Below are positions 61,529 through 64,000 of a stretch of DNA of 64,000 nucleotides, piece after piece. Position 1 is the stretch's first letter. Every line of letters starts with the position of its first letter. This DNA is from Tropicibacter oceani (GTDB lineage: Bacteria > Pseudomonadota > Alphaproteobacteria > Rhodobacterales > Rhodobacteraceae), in assembly GCF_029958925.1 (NCBI RefSeq), contig NZ_CP124616.1:2542001-2606000 (forward strand), in the 5' to 3' direction. Under the pieces are notes generated by a model. The model worked only from the letters and a program-made list of their open reading frames with translations. It was not told the origin of the DNA and made no database searches. The translations under genes and the position numbers were made by a program.

Positions 61529-64000
61529 ATGGCTGATCTGTTTCTCAACTGGGGCGATTTGGGCCCCTATGGTACTAACCTGAATGACGGGGACACGGTT
61601 TCCGTGGACACGGGCGGTGTGGCGGTCAACGTCGCGTTTACTGCGCAGGACGCCTATGCAACGGCTTTCACCTTCAACGCGGACGGATATGTCGGCGCCG
61701 AAGATGACCTGAACCCGAACTCGTTCCTCAAGCTGTATGATGACGCGAACAACGATGGCGCCCCGGGCACCTCGACCGCGACGCTCACCTTTACGGCGCT
61801 GGACACGGACAACTTCACCGACCAGGTGCAGGCCGTGACCTTCCGGATCAACGACATCGACATGTCGACGCTGAACGGCGATCTGTCCGAGGCCAACCCG
61901 AACGGCTTTCAGGACATCGTGACGATCAACGCCTATGACGCCGAGGGCAACCTGGTGCCGGTCACCATGACCGCCGAAAGCGCCGTGTCCGTCACCGGCC
62001 AGACCGCCACGGGCACCACCGAAGGCACCTTTACCGATGCCACCGGGTCGATCCTTGTGACGATCGACCAGCCGGTGCAGCGGATTGAAATCGTTTATGA
62101 AAACGGCGACCTTGCGCAGCAGGGCGTGACCGTGTCCGACGTGCATTTCAGCACTGTCGACACCGGCGAGAACCTGCCGCCCGTGGCTGGTGATGACCTG
62201 GCGACCACGCCCGAGGACACCGCCATCATCATCGACGTCCTGACCAACGACAGCGACCCCGAAGACGGCACGCTGACCGTGACCGGCGCCAGCGTCGACA
62301 TCGGGTCGGTTGTGGTGAACCCCGACAACACGCTGACCTATACGCCGCCCGCCGATTACAACGGCCCGGCAACGATCACCTACACCATCGAAGACCCCGA
62401 GGGGAACGCGGCCACCGGCGAGGTTGCCGTGACCGTCGAGCCGGTCAATGACGATCCGGTTGCCGTCGACGATGCCGACACCACGCCCGAGGGCGTTGCC
62501 GTCACCATCACCGATCCGTCGTCCAACGACACCGATGTGGACGGCGATCCGCTGACCACGGCCTCGGTCGGCACGCCGACCAACGGCACGGCGGTCCTGA
62601 ACCCCGATGGCACCGTGACCTACACGCCCAACGCCGGCTTTGTCGGCGAGGACACGATCCCCTACACCGTCGATGACGGCAACGGCGGCACCGACACCGG
62701 TGAAATCGTGGTCACCGTGACCCCGGCGGGCAACACCGACCCCGATGCGGTCGACGACAGCGGCACCACTGCCGTGGACACTCCGGTGATCCTGACCGTT
62801 CTGGCCAACGACACCGATCCCGAGGGCGATACGCTCAGCACCGCTTCGGTCGGCACGCCGCTGAACGGCTCTGCCGTGCTGAACGCCGATGACACCGTGA
62901 CCTATACGCCGGACACCGGGTTCACCGGGACCGACAGCTTTGAGTACACCATTTCGGACGGCAACGGCGGCACCGACACGGCGACCGTCACGGTCACCGT
63001 CACGGACGAGCCGAACACCGACCCCGACGCCGTCGATGACACGGGTGTGACCACAGTGGACACTCCGGTGATTCTGACCGTCCTGGCCAACGACACCGAT
63101 CCCGAAAACGATCTGCTGACCACCACCGGCGCCACCGTGCCGGCCAATGGCTCTGTCGCGGTCAATCCCGACGGCACGATCACCTATACGCCGAACACCG
63201 GGTTCACCGGGACGGATACCTTTGACTATACGATCGATGACGGCAATGGCGGCACCGACACCGCAACCGTCACCGTGATCGTCGACGATGGCACCAACAC
63301 GCCGCCCGTCGCCTTTGACGACAGCGAGACGACCGGCGTTGACACGCCGATCATCATCGACCCCAAGGCCAATGACGTCGATGCCGAGGACCCGACCGCG
63401 AACCTCAGCGTGGTTGCCATCGGGACGCCGACCAATGGTACGGCGGTTCTGAACGCCGATGGAACGGTGACCTATACGCCCAACGCCGGCTTTACCGGGA
63501 CCGATACCTTTACCTACGAGCTGCGCGACACCGGCGGCCTGGGTGACCAGGGCACCGTCACCGTGACTGTCAGCGACGATCCCAACACCGACCCCGATGC
63601 GGTGGACGATGCCAGCACCACCACCGTCGGCACGCCCGTTTTGATCGACGTGCTGGGCAACGATACCGATCCGGACGGCGATCCGCTGACCACAAACGGC
63701 ACCACCGATCCGGCCAATGGCTCGGTTGCCCTCAATCCTGATGGCACCGTGACCTATACGCCGGACACCGGGTTCACCGGGACCGATACCTTTGACTACA
63801 CCATTTCGGACGGCAATGGCGGCACCGATACGGCGACCGTGACGGTCACCGTTGATCCGGCCGCAAACGAGGATCCGACCGCCGTCGATGACGAGGTCGA
63901 AACACCCGAAGACACGCCGATCACCCTGGATCCGACTGCAAACGACACCGATCCCAACGGCGATCCGGTGGTCTGCATCGCGGTCGGCACGCCGACCAAC
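61529..64000 (+). CDS. Large tandem Ig-like repeat (about 95-residue repeat) surface protein, N-terminal 824 residues
   Basis: The frame is open to the window end (824 codons). The N-terminal about 205 residues are a beta-rich domain of its own (LFLNWGDLGPYGTNLNDGDT, then YVGAEDDLNPNSFLKLYDDA), without a classical signal peptide. From about residue 208 come six complete repeats and part of a seventh, each with an (A/D)VDD start, (L)xNDxDxxGDxLT, GTAVLNxDGTVTYTP, GFTGTDTFxYT and DGNGGTDTATVTVTV. These are cadherin/Big-type Ig folds of the tandem-95 type, acidic and Ca2+-binding. Such proteins are large adhesins or RTX-type secreted proteins, usually exported by a type 1 system. AAGGACGAGG precedes the ATG. 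The C-terminus and secretion signal are outside. Confidence 0.85.
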   Translation, partial: MADLFLNWGDLGPYGTNLNDGDTVSVDTGGVAVNVAFTAQDAYATAFTFNADGYVGAEDDLNPNSFLKLYDDANNDGAPGTSTATLTFTALDTDNFTDQVQAVTFRINDIDMSTLNGDLSEANPNGFQDIVTINAYDAEGNLVPVTMTAESAVSVTGQTATGTTEGTFTDATGSILVTIDQPVQRIEIVYENGDLAQQGVTVSDVHFSTVDTGENLPPVAGDDLATTPEDTAIIIDVLTNDSDPEDGTLTVTGASVDIGSVVVNPDNTLTYTPPADYNGPATITYTIEDPEGNAATGEVAVTVEPVNDDPVAVDDADTTPEGVAVTITDPSSNDTDVDGDPLTTASVGTPTNGTAVLNPDGTVTYTPNAGFVGEDTIPYTVDDGNGGTDTGEIVVTVTPAGNTDPDAVDDSGTTAVDTPVILTVLANDTDPEGDTLSTASVGTPLNGSAVLNADDTVTYTPDTGFTGTDSFEYTISDGNGGTDTATVTVTVTDEPNTDPDAVDDTGVTTVDTPVILTVLANDTDPENDLLTTTGATVPANGSVAVNPDGTITYTPNTGFTGTDTFDYTIDDGNGGTDTATVTVIVDDGTNTPPVAFDDSETTGVDTPIIIDPKANDVDAEDPTANLSVVAIGTPTNGTAVLNADGTVTYTPNAGFTGTDTFTYELRDTGGLGDQGTVTVTVSDDPNTDPDAVDDASTTTVGTPVLIDVLGNDTDPDGDPLTTNGTTDPANGSVALNPDGTVTYTPDTGFTGTDTFDYTISDGNGGTDTATVTVTVDPAANEDPTAVDDEVETPEDTPITLDPTANDTDPNGDPVVCIAVGTPTN

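Noticed and set aside
61654-63999. Series of Ser/Val-rich minus-strand frames
   Set aside because: Periodic shadows of the Ig-like repeat gene; each repeat produces the same antisense frame.

Overview
The window looks like a chromosomal segment of a high-GC marine-type alphaproteobacterium of the Rhodobacterales (Roseobacter/Paracoccaceae group). The evidence is gene content and order: an rpmF-plsX-fabH-ihfA-merR block ending at tRNA-Pro, an argS-SPOR-nagZ-scpA-scpB operon, an edd-eda Entner-Doudoroff operon with a CceR-type operator, a fumC/DUF4169/ribbon-helix-helix cluster, a ClpX adaptor SspB of the alphaproteobacterial type, and a circularly permuted tmRNA whose tag reads ANDNRAPVALAA. 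The assignment is inference from content; no database search was possible.

Layout. 1-12.5 kb: end of a TRAP transporter, aspartate/glutamate leucyltransferase, small membrane proteins, a YbaK deacylase, glnE (nitrogen control), edd-eda, a PUA/SAM rRNA methyltransferase, a PIN-domain protein and a sodium:solute symporter. 12.5-18.1 kb: an ABC ATPase, RHH and DUF4169 small proteins, fumC, sspB, chrA and a DUF1194 VWA-like protein. 18.2-22.5 kb: permuted tmRNA with a clear promoter, xth, then an unusual operon of a 10-copy 20-residue tandem-repeat protein, an unrecognised 353-residue protein and an EamA transporter. 22.6-47.5 kb: mostly housekeeping genes (erpA-like, dgt, a K+/H+-type antiporter, argS to scpB, a diguanylate cyclase, a double-length dCTP deaminase, a secreted-type SGNH/PA14 protein, tRNA-Pro, the fatty-acid/IHF block, bamE, a GNAT acyltransferase, ABC-F, AbrB, dsbB and a DedA/YqaA protein).

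47.5-59.6 kb is the accessory part. A tRNA-Leu(CAA) is followed by a tyrosine recombinase, a small excisionase-like HTH protein, the 3' remnant of a truncated gene and a complete 1,050-bp IS5-family element with perfect 19-bp inverted repeats but no visible target duplication. Next to it lies a minus-strand cluster of a WYL-domain regulator, an AddB-like helicase/nuclease and an AddA-like UvrD helicase/nuclease. This is followed by an orphan 230-residue gene and a two-gene cassette of coiled-coil/membrane proteins of unknown function. A peroxiredoxin-like gene and a long leader with two GNRA-type hairpins precede a large tandem Ig-like (about 95-residue repeat) surface protein that runs off the window end.

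Best candidates for something undescribed: (1) the tandem-repeat peptide operon at 19.86-22.52 kb, whose repeats are conserved at the protein level while varying synonymously in DNA, as expected for a multi-core peptide precursor or a repeat scaffold; (2) the WYL-regulated AddAB-like cluster plus the coiled-coil/membrane cassette beside an integrase and IS, a plausible defence island. Regulatory sites read directly from sequence include a CceR-type operator before edd, a perfect IHF consensus inside a 9-bp inverted repeat upstream of ihfA, a CtrA-like TTAA-N7-TTAA box upstream of the leucyltransferase gene, and paired 19-bp operators before a DUF2852 gene.
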